This document shows, in pieces, positions 47,481 to 58,985 of a DNA stretch of 64,000 bases; position 1 is the stretch's first letter; the number at the start of each line of letters is the position of its first letter. This stretch comes from Polytrichum commune (lineage: Eukaryota; Streptophyta; Polytrichopsida; Polytrichales; Polytrichaceae), in contig OX485804.1 of the NCBI GenBank assembly GCA_950295325.1, forward strand, positions 2,478,001-2,542,000, in the 5' to 3' direction. Below the pieces are notes generated by a model, which worked only from the letters and a program-made list of their open reading frames with translations, ran no database searches and had not been told where the DNA came from. Position numbers and translations under genes: made by a program.

Positions 47481-49352
47481 TGGGAGTAGGCGCAGGAGGT
47501 GCAGTATGGATGAGATAGTTTGCAATTTGTTGAGGAACCCTAAATACTTTATATACAGATCTAGCAAGCCCCTAGCATGTTCCCAGATGACCCGCAGGCT
47601 TGACTCACACATTTTTTGGAACCCTGAATATTCTCTAGAATCACTCTGGTTTCAGGTGACCCAATTCGCCAATGTCCTAGCATATCCATGTGCCTACTGT
47701 CTTTCAAAACCTAATTGGTGTGTGTCCGGTGTCCGTCACAAAACTCTTTGCGACATCTTCAAGATTGTAGTAGTCAAGATCTTCCTGTTGACAAAGGACT
47801 AAACAGCATGATGGCTGCTTTCAATCCTCAAAAGACCTTTGCAATATGCTGTACGGATATTCAAGTATTTCTACTGATGCAGTCCGACCCCTGGATATCC
47901 AGACAGAAACAGAAGTTCCTGTCCGAAAGAAGTTTCCAGCATCACCACATCAATGATCAGGGCATCATGATAGCCGTGATCAGTGGGGAGGTGTTGCTTT
48001 CGGTCTACTTCTTACCCACACCGATGGCTTCCGCAATGACCAAGTTTGGATTCTCCCAAGGAATATTCCTAGCAAACTCTGAATGTAATCTTCGGGTTAT
48101 GTGCACTATGTTATCTTCGAATATGCCTTGAAATGGAGTCCACTCGAAGTAGAAGAATAAGTACAGAACATGAAAAGTACCGCAGAAGTCCAGGCACAAT
48201 TTTCCTGTAACTGTACTACATCAGACAAAAGTTTTGTTCCCTTCATAAATCTTCCATTTTATGTCATTTTTGAGCAGATCAGTCCATGACTCATCAAGAG
48301 AAGCTTCCAACATTGTCGATATTTGCCGGTCCAACACATTGACCGATCGACAATGTATCTCGAGGTCCAAGCATGGATTTGCAAGATTGGACCAACGTCC
48401 GCGCCAACCAGATGTAAAAAGAAGGCAGCACAAGTTTCTTCTTGTCTTTCAGTTGCAGATACTTGGTGTCTGCAATGGCTATATAAGAGAAATGGCTGAG
48501 AGATATTACTTACCTTTTTCTCTATCTGTGTTCTTGGGGTTGTCATTGCCGATTTGCCACAACCCTGACCTACTTCACCGGAGACTCTCTGGTGGGTTTC
48601 TATTTTAATTAGGCCTAGCTCATGGTTTGTTCTCATTCGATCTTTCGGTGCCTTTGCTTTTCGAGGTTTATGCACATCTTGCATGTTCTTGATGCGCTTG
48701 ATTGTGTCAGTGCAAGAATGTTGATTTGACAAATATAAATTGATTCATTGCTTGCAGAGGGTTACGAATGAATCTCTGATATCAAGTGGAACACCATTTA
48801 GGATCTGTGGCTCTAATGTGGACAATTTTGACTGTCCGATCGCATTGGGGGTTGTCTCACCCAGTTAGAAATTGCAAGTCACGAAGGTTAATTGTGAATT
48901 GAAGTTTCAGAGTTGCGGTTGAGATGCAAACATTATGGTGTAGGGGGTCTCACTTGGTGATTCCTAAGGTAGATGGGTCTTTGAAAGGCTCAGCCTGCTT
49001 TTCCGGCTAGCCCACTTCTTGTAGGATATGATACACTCGGTTAGTACGAGATGGTTAGCAAGTCCAAGTCAAGGCCGAAGCCACTTTCTTCATGATTTTC
49101 GGACCTCACAGGAACATCTCTTTCACTATCAAAGTGAAGAATCTTGTGCTCATCAAATGGTCATATAGGTCCTCTCAATCACGTTGACTGTCAACATTAT
49201 AGTTATTGACTCTTTTAAACACGTCCTTTTAGAAGTTGTTCTTGCATACATGAATATAGGTGTCTGATTAAGAAAAGTTCATGAATAATGGAAGTTGTCT
49301 ACCATATATATTTAACTAACTAGCAAATGATTTACAACATGTGCAGATTATC
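47481..49352. other. Spacer between SPH and the small secreted ORF (arm B)
   Basis: Counterpart of 15801-17782. Relative to arm A, about 160 bases around 15765-15915 are missing at about 47478. Frames on both strands remain unrecognised. Confidence 0.35.
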
Positions 49353-49490
49353 ATGGCTCCTATTGTGACAACACTGCTCTCAATGTGTATGATGCTGATC
49401 CTAGGACTTTTCCTCCTTGCCAACCATGCCGAAGGCCGGTTGGTGCCCACTCCTTGCTGGCAGACTTCCTCTTGCCCCAAAAAACACTGA
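49353..49490 (+). CDS. Small secreted protein, truncated copy, 45 aa (arm B)
   Basis: Same signal peptide as 17783-17995, and the same RLVPTPCWQTSSCPKKH, then an immediate TGA because two bases (CT of CACTCTGATAAT) are missing relative to arm A. The acceptor-like CAACAG before the start in arm A is CAACAT here. Either this is the decayed copy, or the shorter peptide is the original product and arm A gained the extension. The sequence alone cannot decide. Confidence 0.4.
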   Translation: MAPIVTTLLSMCMMLILGLFLLANHAEGRLVPTPCWQTSSCPKKH

Positions 49491-50065
49491 TAATTCTCGT
49501 GCTATGAAGGACGTTGTTCATGCTAATGATCAATTAGCAGCAAAAACAGGGGGCCATGGCATGAATTCCCCATACTTGTTACCTTAGCTCCACAATGGGT
49601 ATGAATTGAATGTAGTAAACACCTACCTATGCTTTACTTATGCAGTCATCGCTATCCTTGCAAGACAATGTGTGAGAAACTTGCGAGCACATCATTCTTG
49701 CAGCTTCAAATAAGACAGTTGAATTAGCTATGCTGAGGAGGCATGCGATGTGGGTTTCACAGAACAAATAAAATTGCATGATATGGTACTGTACTGGTTG
49801 GTGAAGGGATGTGTGATGGCAACATTGATTTGAGGTTTCTCTCGCTTGGAATCTAATTTACTAGTGGCTGTTGCTCACAGTGCTTGGTAGACTATGAAGA
49901 GAGTCATGTTGCTCCTCCCTTTGATGATAGGGGTCTGTGTATGCTTTTGTAAGTCTACCAATTTGACAGTATGATAACGCTCCATATGCGTTATTATGAA
50001 CTTAATGATCATCCATTGTAATTTCCTGTTGCATTAATGTTGTGACTTGAGACACCTGCTAATAG

Positions 50066-50147
50066 AGTTATCCTTTAATTCAAAGGAGTTTGGTAGGGAG
50101 TTTTGTAAGAAACTCCCTACTAAACTCCTTTGAATTAAAGGATAACT
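50066..50147. mobile_element. 82-bp foldback element with 38-bp arms (arm B only)
   Basis: The arms AGTTATCCTTTAATTCAAAG... and their complement pair over 38 bases with one mismatch around a 6-base loop TGTAAG. Flanked by CTAATAG on both sides (50059-50065 and 50148-50154). Arm A has one CTAATAG at 18531-18537 with no insert. The near-perfect stem shows that it inserted recently. If transcribed it would fold into a long hairpin. Confidence 0.9.
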
Positions 50148-50717
50148 CTAATAGCTTACCTTGTTTTCGTTGTGAGTTTCTCCCTCATCTAAGAGGGTTA
50201 CTATGCTTACCACAAAACACACCAAATGTATATAATTTCGGAATCTCTCACATTCCAGCCACATATATAAGCCCAATTGCTGCGAATCTTCAACGTCCTG
50301 GATCATCCTTGTCTCTCTCCTTGGAGATTGAGATTTCAAAAGTGAAAAGTGTAGTTGCCCATGGCTTGAGAAAGCAGGAAACGGATACATGAGAAGGAAG
50401 GGAGTGCGATAGGCTATTTGAAACTCATGATTTGATGGTGGTTTTCCTCTCCTTCAATTGTTCCCGAGCATGCACTTCAAGAAAATGCAACTAGTAAGAA
50501 GAAAATTGGGATAGAGCATGTTCGGTATTACAACCAACTTGAGAAGCATGTAAAGTGAAAGTTACATTGTGTACATCTCAGAAGCTCACACTAAGATTCA
50601 AAACATCAGCCTCTCAACTTCACATGATGGTCATTTATTTATTTATTTTTGTCTTTTCTATTAAAATACAATTCAAGGAATGGAAACAATTGAGACGAAG
50701 GAAACTTGCACACTTGC

Positions 50718-51657
50718 ACACTTGCATACAGATACACACACCACGAAAAGGTCTTTGTTTTTCAAAGTATAGTTATCTGCAACCCTTGCGATGTTTGGAG
50801 TAGGAATTTGAGTTCAATAAGGCTTATCAAGCTGGAATACTGCATGAATACATGTCTCTAGTGGCAAGAACATGGCAGGCACAAGTGAGTGGTCAGAAGA
50901 ACAGAGAAAAATGTGACTAGGCATCTACAATTTAAATACAATCTTTGCCACTCTGTCAATTAGCTTTTTAAGCTTTTAGTATATTAGGGATAAGTGTTGA
51001 TTTGGAAATGTTGTAAACAAAAAATTGTTGAACAGACACTCAACTTTATCCCTCAAGCAGTAGCATTCCTAGTGATGGTAGCATGATAAGGAGAGGGAAT
51101 GTTGTAGACAAGCGTACCTCTCATTCATTCCAACATAGAAGCCATCAAATAATATGCAGCCCAGAGGTTGTTTTTTATATTTGATTTGAGATCGGAATTA
51201 GCTTTAAAGACCCCTAATTACTCTACTCAAAGTCATTTGAGATGAATTAGCAACAAACCTATAGGACGCTGAGTTTTTATGTTGGATGGATGAGAGGTAC
51301 GGTTGTATATGATTATCCCTCTCTCACAATGGCAAGGTCTGCTCTTGTCCCAAGTTACTTGCAAGCTACTCCGAAAGTGTAAAATAATATTTTCACAATC
51401 TGAAGACATAGATTGTCAACATTCAAGGAAACTGAAACTTACATCCAGCTCCTGAGATCCAGACGACCCATTGCAAATTTTCAACACATAATACTTTTCA
51501 GTTAACCACATTCCAACACTAAATGTCTAACCAAGAATTATACATAGTCAGAGAATTAACGTGCAACTTTGATGAGGCAAATGCTATTACATGGAAGTAT
51601 AATAAGCACAATCTTGTCCTTCAATGCAGATGTCACTCATTCTTCTAGCTGAATGAT
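50718..51657. repeat. Arm-identical tract, B side
   Basis: Partner of 19081-20020. It ends at an A/T difference directly after GCTGAATGAT. Its left edge coincides with a short CACTTGCA repeat-number difference. Confidence 0.85.
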
Positions 51658-51665
51658 TCAAACAG

Positions 51666-51820
51666 ATAAATTCAAAGACAAATTTAAGGGTCATACTAAT
51701 TGCCGCAAACAACCACAACTTCCTAGATTGCCTCTCATTTGTGAAGCTCAGAGAATTGGACCATCAATAAGGCGTAGGCTTGTGACAGTGCTAGGACAAC
51801 AATTAGAGCAGGAGAATGGT
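51666..51820 (+). other. Candidate exon on the plus strand (arm B)
   Basis: Between an acceptor-like AAACAG and a strong donor GGT|GTAAGTTT lies an open frame reading FKDKFKGHTNCRKQPQLPRL, then PLICEAQRIGPSIRRRLVTV. It is well formed and basic. Arm A has the same stretch at about 20030-20180, but with a one-base insertion and an in-frame stop. No neighbouring exon was found and no family is recognised. It could be a gene fragment carried by an old element. Confidence 0.25.
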
Positions 51821-52795
51821 GTAAGTTTATGCATTTGATGCCTTCTCAAAATGGCTGGGAAAAGGAGCCAGTGGTGAAAAAAGTCTCCATATTCATGTGT
51901 GCGTGTAAGTCCTGCATAATACCCACCAGATAAAAATATTTCAGATCACGCCCCTTAGAAGACCACATTGTTTTTGGTATTTAGTGTCACATGTGTAATA
52001 ATGCCGCTTATCCTATTTCGAGGCGTATGCTAGGTTACACTGCTGACCAACAACTTCATTATTAGTGTCACCCCATGACACTTTGGCATTTAAGTGCACT
52101 TACTAATATCTTGGCTTGAGTATGTTCAATATTGTTATGAGGTGTATGCTTATGATACACAATGGCATACAAGTTGCCTAAAGTGTGCACAGATGACACT
52201 TGACATTAGTATGCTCAAGAATATCTTCCCCTTGCATACGAAAAAGCAAACACATGACACTTGCCATTAGTATGCTCAATAATATTTTCCCCTTGCATAC
52301 CAAACCACAAAACTATCATCTCAAGTATCCCAATTTGCTACCCTAAATGCCATAATATATTCATTTTAAAACTTTAGAAAGTTACTAATGATGATGAATA
52401 GTATCATATTGACAATTAGCGGATGTGACACTTTAGACCTCTACGCATCTAGCTGAGGCCCTTTGCAAATAGTGCACGTGACACTAAATACCATAAATGG
52501 TGTAGCACTCTGATTTGCAAGATGGTAAAAACAGAAGAAACTTTCATGTCCTTTTAAGGTTGGAATCACACAAAAGTCCAGTATTAACCTTCTCAGTTGC
52601 AAATCGCTGATAGTCAATTAGACTTGAGGGAGCTTATTTGACACAAATCATTCTTCCAATTACTGACAGAAAGATATGCCATAGAAGAGAAATGGAAATG
52701 ACGCAATATTCAAATATCAAATGCTTCAGGAACAAAGCATGAGAAACCTTAGAGCTCTTCACCTCAGGCATTTCTCCACTTAAGGCGCCTCATGA

Positions 52796-54690
52796 TCAAA
52801 AGATTAACCCCTGCGCCATTGCAACTTCTGTTGCATCAAATAGTGGTGTTACACCTGCAAAAAAACCCACAATGTGCCTCTCAGTTTTCATACACAATGT
52901 TTCTAACCATGAATGCCTAAATTTTGAAGTGTCATGCAGCATGTTGTTATTAGTATACTATATGGTACCTTGAATTTTGTATTTTTTTAGTCACATGGGT
53001 TTCATAAACTAACAGCAATGCACAACAATACTTGTTGCAAAAGCATGAGTGGAGATGACTTAGCAATTCGGAATTTCCCTATAGTCATTTTTTAGTGAGA
53101 AAAAAGGATGCACCTTGCCCTATGCATTTAATCTTAAAATCAAGTTGGGAACAAATTCTTTAGAAATCATAATTCAAGGTCTAATTTGGGATTGATATAA
53201 CAATTCATCATTTTCTCCTATGCCACTCGAGATATCTCAAAAAAAAGGATTGTATATAATCTAAGAGTCGAGCCTCTATGACTTCGGGAGACAAGGAAAA
53301 TTGCTCAGAATTTTCCACCTCCTGCATCAAGTGGCTCATAGACTCCACATTGAACGGAAGCTTGTATTGTTGTGTCAGGTTCCGTGCTTTCATATGTTGG
53401 TGTAACTCCTGCACAAGAGAGGACACCAAGAGAAAATCAAAGGAAATCCAATTGATTAAAATACTGAACCTGGAATAAGACTAACAAAATAAAATTCGAA
53501 CAAAAAATTAAACATTTAAACATTGAAAGTAATGAATAATAAAATAATAAAACAAAGGTAAAAATCAATATGTTTTTGAAAGGCAAACATAGTGTTCGAA
53601 AAGGTAAAAGGGTTTGAAAAGGTTTGAGTGCAATAGAAGGCAACCATTAAAATCAAAAAGAAGAGAAAAAGTAAAGAGAAGATTTATGACTTAGAGGATA
53701 GGATAGTAACAATTAAGATTAGAATAGAAAAAAAAATTGAAAAAAAAATCTAAAAGGCAATCAGCGGTGTTTGAAAAGGTAAAAGGGTTTGAAAAGGCTT
53801 AATGTAATAGAAGGTAACAATCAAAATCAAAAAGAAGAGGAGAAAAAAATAGAGAGAAGAGCTATGACTTAGAGAATAGGATAGTAACAAATATAATTAG
53901 AATAGAAATAAGATTAGAAACAAATTATTTCTTAAAGTAAGAATAAGAATAAGAATAAGAATAAAATGAAGGTAAATTTTCTTTTTAAAAAAAAGATATG
54001 AATGGAGTTTAGAAAGGTTTGAATGCAATAGAAGGTAATCATCAAAATCAAAAGGAAGACATAAAATATAGAGAGAAGAGCTACAACTCAGAGAATAGGA
54101 TAGTAACAAATAAAATGAACATATTTAAAATTAGAACCTAAAGATAAAAAAGTAACAAAGAATAAAACGAAGGTAAAATTTTACATTGATTTTTTTTCCT
54201 TAAAAGGCAAGTAGAGGTGTTTGGAAAGCTTTGAATGCAAGAGAAGATAACCATCAAATCCAAAAAGAAGAGAATTTGAAGAAGAAGAAGAAGAAGAGAA
54301 GAGCTACAAATCAGAGAATACAATAGTAAATAATGTTGCCCAAATGTAAGTCCAATAAATTTAAAAGAAGAAGCAAGTGAAAAGATTAAAAAAATTAAAA
54401 AAATATATATCCCAAAGGAAAATAGTAAATGTGGAAAAGGGGAAAAAACTACTAGTAGAATATTCATACCCATACAAGACGAGCTCTTGGAGGGCATCTG
54501 GAGTTGCCCTCTTTGTCCGTGGTCCAAGTAAATCCTGTTGTGAGAGTTGGCAACACACGGCGAGGTTAAGTACTTCTACTGTACATCCACACATCATAAG
54601 ACTAAATAATACTAATATGAATAAGTCCATGGCAGCTCGAAGTGCTTCCGAAGGGCTCCTCCTTCAACGTCTTAAGTGCCAGCTGGCCTG
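52796..54690 (-). other. Candidate downstream exons of the unknown gene (arm B)
   Basis: Counterparts of the arm A segments: 53408-53319 (90 bases, phase 1 to 1, reading GVTPTYESTEPDTTIQ) and 52854-52796 ending TGA (GVTPLFDATEVAMAQG). Earlier segments begin near 54680 (after CCTTGCAG, one base longer than in arm A) and 54535 (after CTCACAACAG). The 90-base exon differs at about 17 positions between arms, much more than the surrounding repeats suggest. Confidence 0.3.
53490..54340. repeat. A-rich tandem repeats, four or more units (arm B)
   Basis: Counterpart of 21840-22500, with units marked by GGTTTGA.TGCAATAGAAGG near 53615, 53790, 54017 and 54225. Includes the simple runs (GAATAA)n near 53940 and (GAA)n near 54276. 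Confidence 0.75.
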
Positions 54691-54891
54691 CAAGGTCAAC
54701 GGACAGGCGTCAGCACACATCAGCAGTCCTCACACCTGCCTCCACGTGCTCGCCTCGGAACATTCCTCGGAGCATTCCTCGGAGCATCTCGATCCCATAA
54801 CACAACGAAAAGGTCCCACCATTTTTTTTTTTTTAAAAACACACATGTATATAACAGCCCTTGCCAAGCTCTCTTACTCTTTGGCTCTCCT

Positions 54892-56000
54892 TCAGAAACG
54901 TGCACACCATCTCGTACCTTGAGTTGCACATCTCTGTTCTCCATCCCTGCACATACGCAACAATCGCCTCCACATCGCCAGTTTTTCCTCATGGTTACGC
55001 CCCAACGCTGCCATATCTTCCTGATGTTTACGTTCCTCGGCCATAATCTGGCGATCAATACCCTCGGCGACCTACAGCACAGAGAAAATAACACCGGTTA
55101 CTTCAACACATAACCATCCAGAAATGCACACAAGAAGGGAGTGACAAAACCCACTTTACTGGAAAGTCCTCAAAGTGACAATCGAATCAGCAGGGGAACT
55201 CCTAATCTCCAAATTCTTGCAAAAAGTAAACACATACATTTCTCGGCTCAACTCCTGCCTGCGTTTGCCCAGGAGGATTTCGAGGATCCTGCACAAGTAC
55301 TGCGCCTCGAACGCCACAGGCAAAGCAAACAGAGCTGGATTCCGGTGCGTCTTTTGGCATCGGTGGCTCCTCCGTCTTCCCGCGGTCGCGGTCGAGACGG
55401 TGGACCGAATCTGCAAGGAGGAATTCAACCTGCCAAAATGAGAGTGGAAAAACCGGGACTCATCTCGTTCTGTTTGTCTTGTTCTATCAAAGTGATGTTG
55501 TATGCAAATTTCCGGCGTCGACATGAACCCGACATTGTTAACCCTCACAAAAAAAAGTTACAAAAATCCACTAAACCAGCCATTTCTTCAAGCATATCAA
55601 CACTTAACCGCATATGGACCTCTGGTCTCCTCTGTACACCAAACGAAAAAAAAAAATGCACTGCCCTAATCGTACCTTCGGGGACCTCGGCAGCAGTGGC
55701 CTGGTTTACTCCAGCCTCCTGCTGCAAACAATCTGTCTCTGACTCCAGCGCCTGCAGCACAACCTGTTTGAATTCCTCGCTACGAAATTCCTCAAGAAGG
55801 CCAGGAACATCGGGATGATCGTCACCGAGAGCCTTGAAGCCAGCAACGTAGAGATCGATCCACTTAACAATCCTCTTAGCCAAGTTCAAATCATCCACAG
55901 TCATCCATATCTTCTTTCCTCCAGGTAGTCGCATGTTCACAACAAATTTGTCGCCTCGGCGTATGATGCCCCTCGATCTCTGATCCTCGTCTACGTCCAT
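54892..56000 (-). CDS. Unknown multi-exon protein with a weak AP2/ERF-like N-terminal region (arm B)
   Basis: Exons 56000-55676, 55410-55238 and 55071-54892 use the same splice strings and phases as arm A and give 225 aa. Exon 1 reads MDVDEDQRSRGIIRRGDKFV, then VNMRLPGGKKIWMTVDDLNL, then AKRIVKWIDLYVAGFKALGD. This copy looks more AP2/ERF-like than arm A (RG, KFVVNMRLPGGKKIW, then an Ala-containing helix), but still lacks the canonical WLG. Exon 2 is Pro/Arg-rich. Exon 3 is coiled-coil-like (MAEERKHQEDMAALGRNHEE). By my count exon 1 differs from arm A in 25 replacement and 6 silent codons, exon 2 in 9 and 1, and exon 3 in 12 and 0, while intron 1 differs at only about 3 percent of positions. 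Function unknown. Nuclear location would follow only if the AP2 reading is right. Confidence 0.6.
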
Positions 56001-56724
56001 TCTGGTATTCTCTCTGGGGCCGGAATGCTAGAAATTTTCCCAAAGGATGTACATCTGCTACGCAAGAAGACGACGAAGACAAGAGAAAGGGAATTCATCG
56101 AAGAGGTTGGGGTTGTGGGTAGGCGCTCGCCGAAGCGAAGATTGCTGCAGACATGTCTGCTCTTGTGTCTGCACAACTCCACACTCGGGTGTCTGCTGCT
56201 GCACTCGCATCACTTCCCACCGACAAGTTCACACGTAGGATTCTAAGGGTCCCAGCCAAGTAAAACTCGACACGTCGGATTTCCAATATACAAGGCTAAT
56301 CCCGGCCGCTTTTGCTGAGCAAGAGGTCGCTGTGACTCGTTCGTAGGGTAAACGAGGACGAGTTAATTAATTAGGTGAAGGAAGGTGAGCGTGAAGGGTG
56401 GTGCGGAAATTAAGTTGAAGGAAGTAGGCCTAATTCGGTTACTCCTCTTGAAGGGATACCTATATTTGAGTGGTGTCAATATGCTTAAGTTGTGGATCTA
56501 AGGATGGACACCCAAAACATACAGGTTGTGTTAAAGAGACATTAGACTGTGTGCTCAGTATTATAGGGTTCTAGGATCAATAGTCAATATAACTGGGCGG
56601 ACCTATATGATTACGTAATAAGAGAGAAAAGCTTGAACACTTTGATAATGAATAAGAACCTCAAATGAGCTCTAAAAATTATGGGGGAAGTTATGGGTGT
56701 GATTTGGATTTGCTAGTCATCTTG
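56001..56724. promoter_or_regulatory. 5' flank of the unknown gene and repeat R3 (arm B)
   Basis: The first 260 bases match the arm A flank almost perfectly. R3 follows at 56425-56715. GTCATCTTG at 56716-56724 is the unoccupied target of the arm A MULE. Confidence 0.45.
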
Positions 56725-57170
56725 TACCCATTGTGACTTTTCTAAATGTAAAGTGTCCATTTAAGACCCACTTACTTTAGGTCTAGTACATCAACAACAC
56801 CTTCTTTCATTTTCATTGGAACCAACAATAATGCGTAAATGCACAAGCCCAATTTTGGGTCAAATGGCCACATTTGAGTCTCCCCTTGACCAATGTTTAA
56901 TATATGTCTTTTCCTTGGTGTTTGATTTGGAGTTCAAGTCTTTGGGGGGGGGGTCACTAGCGAAAATCATAGAAACAACATGCGATAAAAAAAATAGTGT
57001 CTAATATATACATTGTAAATAAAATTTGCAAAAAAAACATACATATAATACAGGGGATGTAAATATAGTGAAACATGTTTGCATGTAAAATACCATCACA
57101 TATAATGGCCTCTTTTATCTAGTCACTACATGTAAAATAGCGTGGAAATAATTACCAGGGGTATCAGGTC

Positions 57171-57507
57171 TCGGGGGGGGTAGTGTGTTAAAAAGTTAAG
57201 GATATAGGTGTGAACAACCATTATTTTATAGGGGGGTATTGCTTTCAATTCTCTTCTTTCTTTCACATGCTATCATTATGTAGATTTCTACTTTGGGTCA
57301 ATAGAAAAATGGCTTGCATTACTTATAATTTCAAATTACCTATTATTCCATACCCTATAGTACTTTAAAGATGTCCAGTGCCATTTTTGATACCCTATAT
57401 TACTCTTAAGCCCAATTATAATTTTTTGCTCCCATGTTTTTAAAATACCCTATCATTTGTTCGCACTTATATTGCTACTCCAACCAATGACTACCCCCCC
57501 CCCCCGA
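57171..57507. mobile_element. 337-bp TIR element (arm B only)
   Basis: Flanked by GTATCAGGTC at 57161-57170 and 57508-57517. Arm A has one similar word, GTAGCAGGTT, at 26996-27005 and no insert. The ends are inverted: TCGGGGGGGGTAGT at the left and ACTACCCCC...CGA at the right. The 10-bp duplication and short TIR suggest a small non-autonomous element, possibly Mutator-like. Confidence 0.8.
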
Positions 57508-58463
57508 GTATCAGGTCTAGGGTAGGGTATGTACTAGTGGATGAAAACAGGTAATTTTTTTTTGAAAAATCTTGGATGGATGACTTTGTAGGCTGGCTAG
57601 CTTGAACAATACCGAACCAACGTATCCAATGTGGAGTTAATGTTCTCTACCTACGTGCCGGGAGGGAAAATTTTAGCTCGTTGTTTGAATTACAATCTTC
57701 TTTCTAATTTCTTTGGCAGTTAAGTAAAATAGGGTGTTTTTAAATGATTCCCTCAAAAAATTATAACTACTGATAGGGTGTATTAAAATATAAGCATTTA
57801 TTTTGAATAATACCATCCTTATAATCTTTTCTACAAGGTAAATAGCCCCCTGATAAATAGGTCTTGAGCACATGTGTATGCATTAATATAAGAGGGAGTG
57901 ACCCCCCCCCCCCCAAGGTTCAAGTCCAAGATTTAACCATACATATTGAAAACCAATCATCCAATTAATCAATCTCATAATTCGAGGTTAATCCAAACCA
58001 TGTTTTTGTCAAGTGGAGTGTACTTAGTGCAAGCTAGGACAATGATGTAGTCATGTTATATTGATAATTATGTGGTGTAAATGGTGGACAATTGAGGAGG
58101 AGGGACCATAAGTGAGGGACTTGGGAGTGCACTCAATGATAGATCATCAAAATAACTGATTGAGTGCTTTTGATCCCCTATTTGAGTTTTGCTATTGATA
58201 TGGAAAAATTAAGTAGTTCTTAATCCTTGTGCAACTTCTATGATGTGATAGAAGATCATTATATCTATTAAGTGTTGTAAATTTTATCCTACAATTTTGC
58301 AAAGAAAAAAATGAGACATTTCGATTCAAACATTCATGCAAGTTTCGACTAGGAAACATGTGGAGTGGGTTGGATGCATGTTTTAAATTTTAAATGATAT
58401 TTTATATCATATCATTATATAAATTCTTGATCATGTGAACACCAATGAATAGGGTGAACTGAC

Positions 58464-58766
58464 CACTACACTAAATATCCCTATTAGTGTGGGTGGAATT
58501 AACGTGGGCCCAAGACCTAAAGTCTTCCCCCAAGCCTTCAATAAGACTTCCCACCAACACATTGAATATTAGTTACAAGACAAAAGTGGCAAAAAACAGA
58601 ATAATCACCCACACTAATTTTCTTGGAAAAATATTACTATGGCTCACACTATAATTCTCAACTAGAAATTAAACGTGTGATGAAAGCTCATGCGGCCCAC
58701 ACTAATTCTTAGTGTGGGCTCAAGGAAATTACTATGGCCCACATGAATAGGATTATTTAGTGTAGT
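58464..58766. mobile_element. CACTA-type MITE-like element, about 303 bp
   Basis: The left end CACTACACTAAATATCCCTA and right end ...GGATTATTTAGTGTAGT are inverted repeats over about 28 bases with few mismatches. Inside, GCCCACACTAATT/AATTAGTGTGGGC words occur in both orientations. The start CACTA fits the CACTA superfamily, but a clear 3-bp target duplication was not found (GAC at the left, TAC at the right). Confidence 0.55.
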
Positions 58767-58779
58767 TACAGTTGCATTG

Positions 58780-58985
58780 GTTGAGTTGAGAAATTACGAG
58801 TTCAAATTGAAGACTTCATTGAAAATTACAGATCCATTTAGTGGAATTTACAGAACATACAGAATAGTCCACAGTTTAAGAAAGGAAAACCGAAAGATGT
58901 CAACATGTAACTGGTCGGCCTTGAAAAGCACTAGGATCTGGACTGATTATGCCCCAAAATCTCCAGAGACACTGGCAGACACCAT
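58780..58985 (+). repeat. Dispersed repeat R1, fourth copy
   Basis: Shares AGAAATTACGAGTTCAAATT-like and AAACCGAAAGATGTCAACAT words with the other R1 copies, but is the most diverged. It directly follows the CACTA-type element. Confidence 0.5.

Noticed and set aside
54377-54922. 181-codon plus-strand frame
   Set aside because: Lies opposite candidate exons and A-rich repeats, and has no counterpart of similar length in arm A.
55156-55548. 130-codon minus-strand frame across exon 2 of the unknown gene
   Set aside because: It reads through intron 1, and its frame cannot join exon 1 or exon 3 in phase. The GAT-TCG frame joins both.
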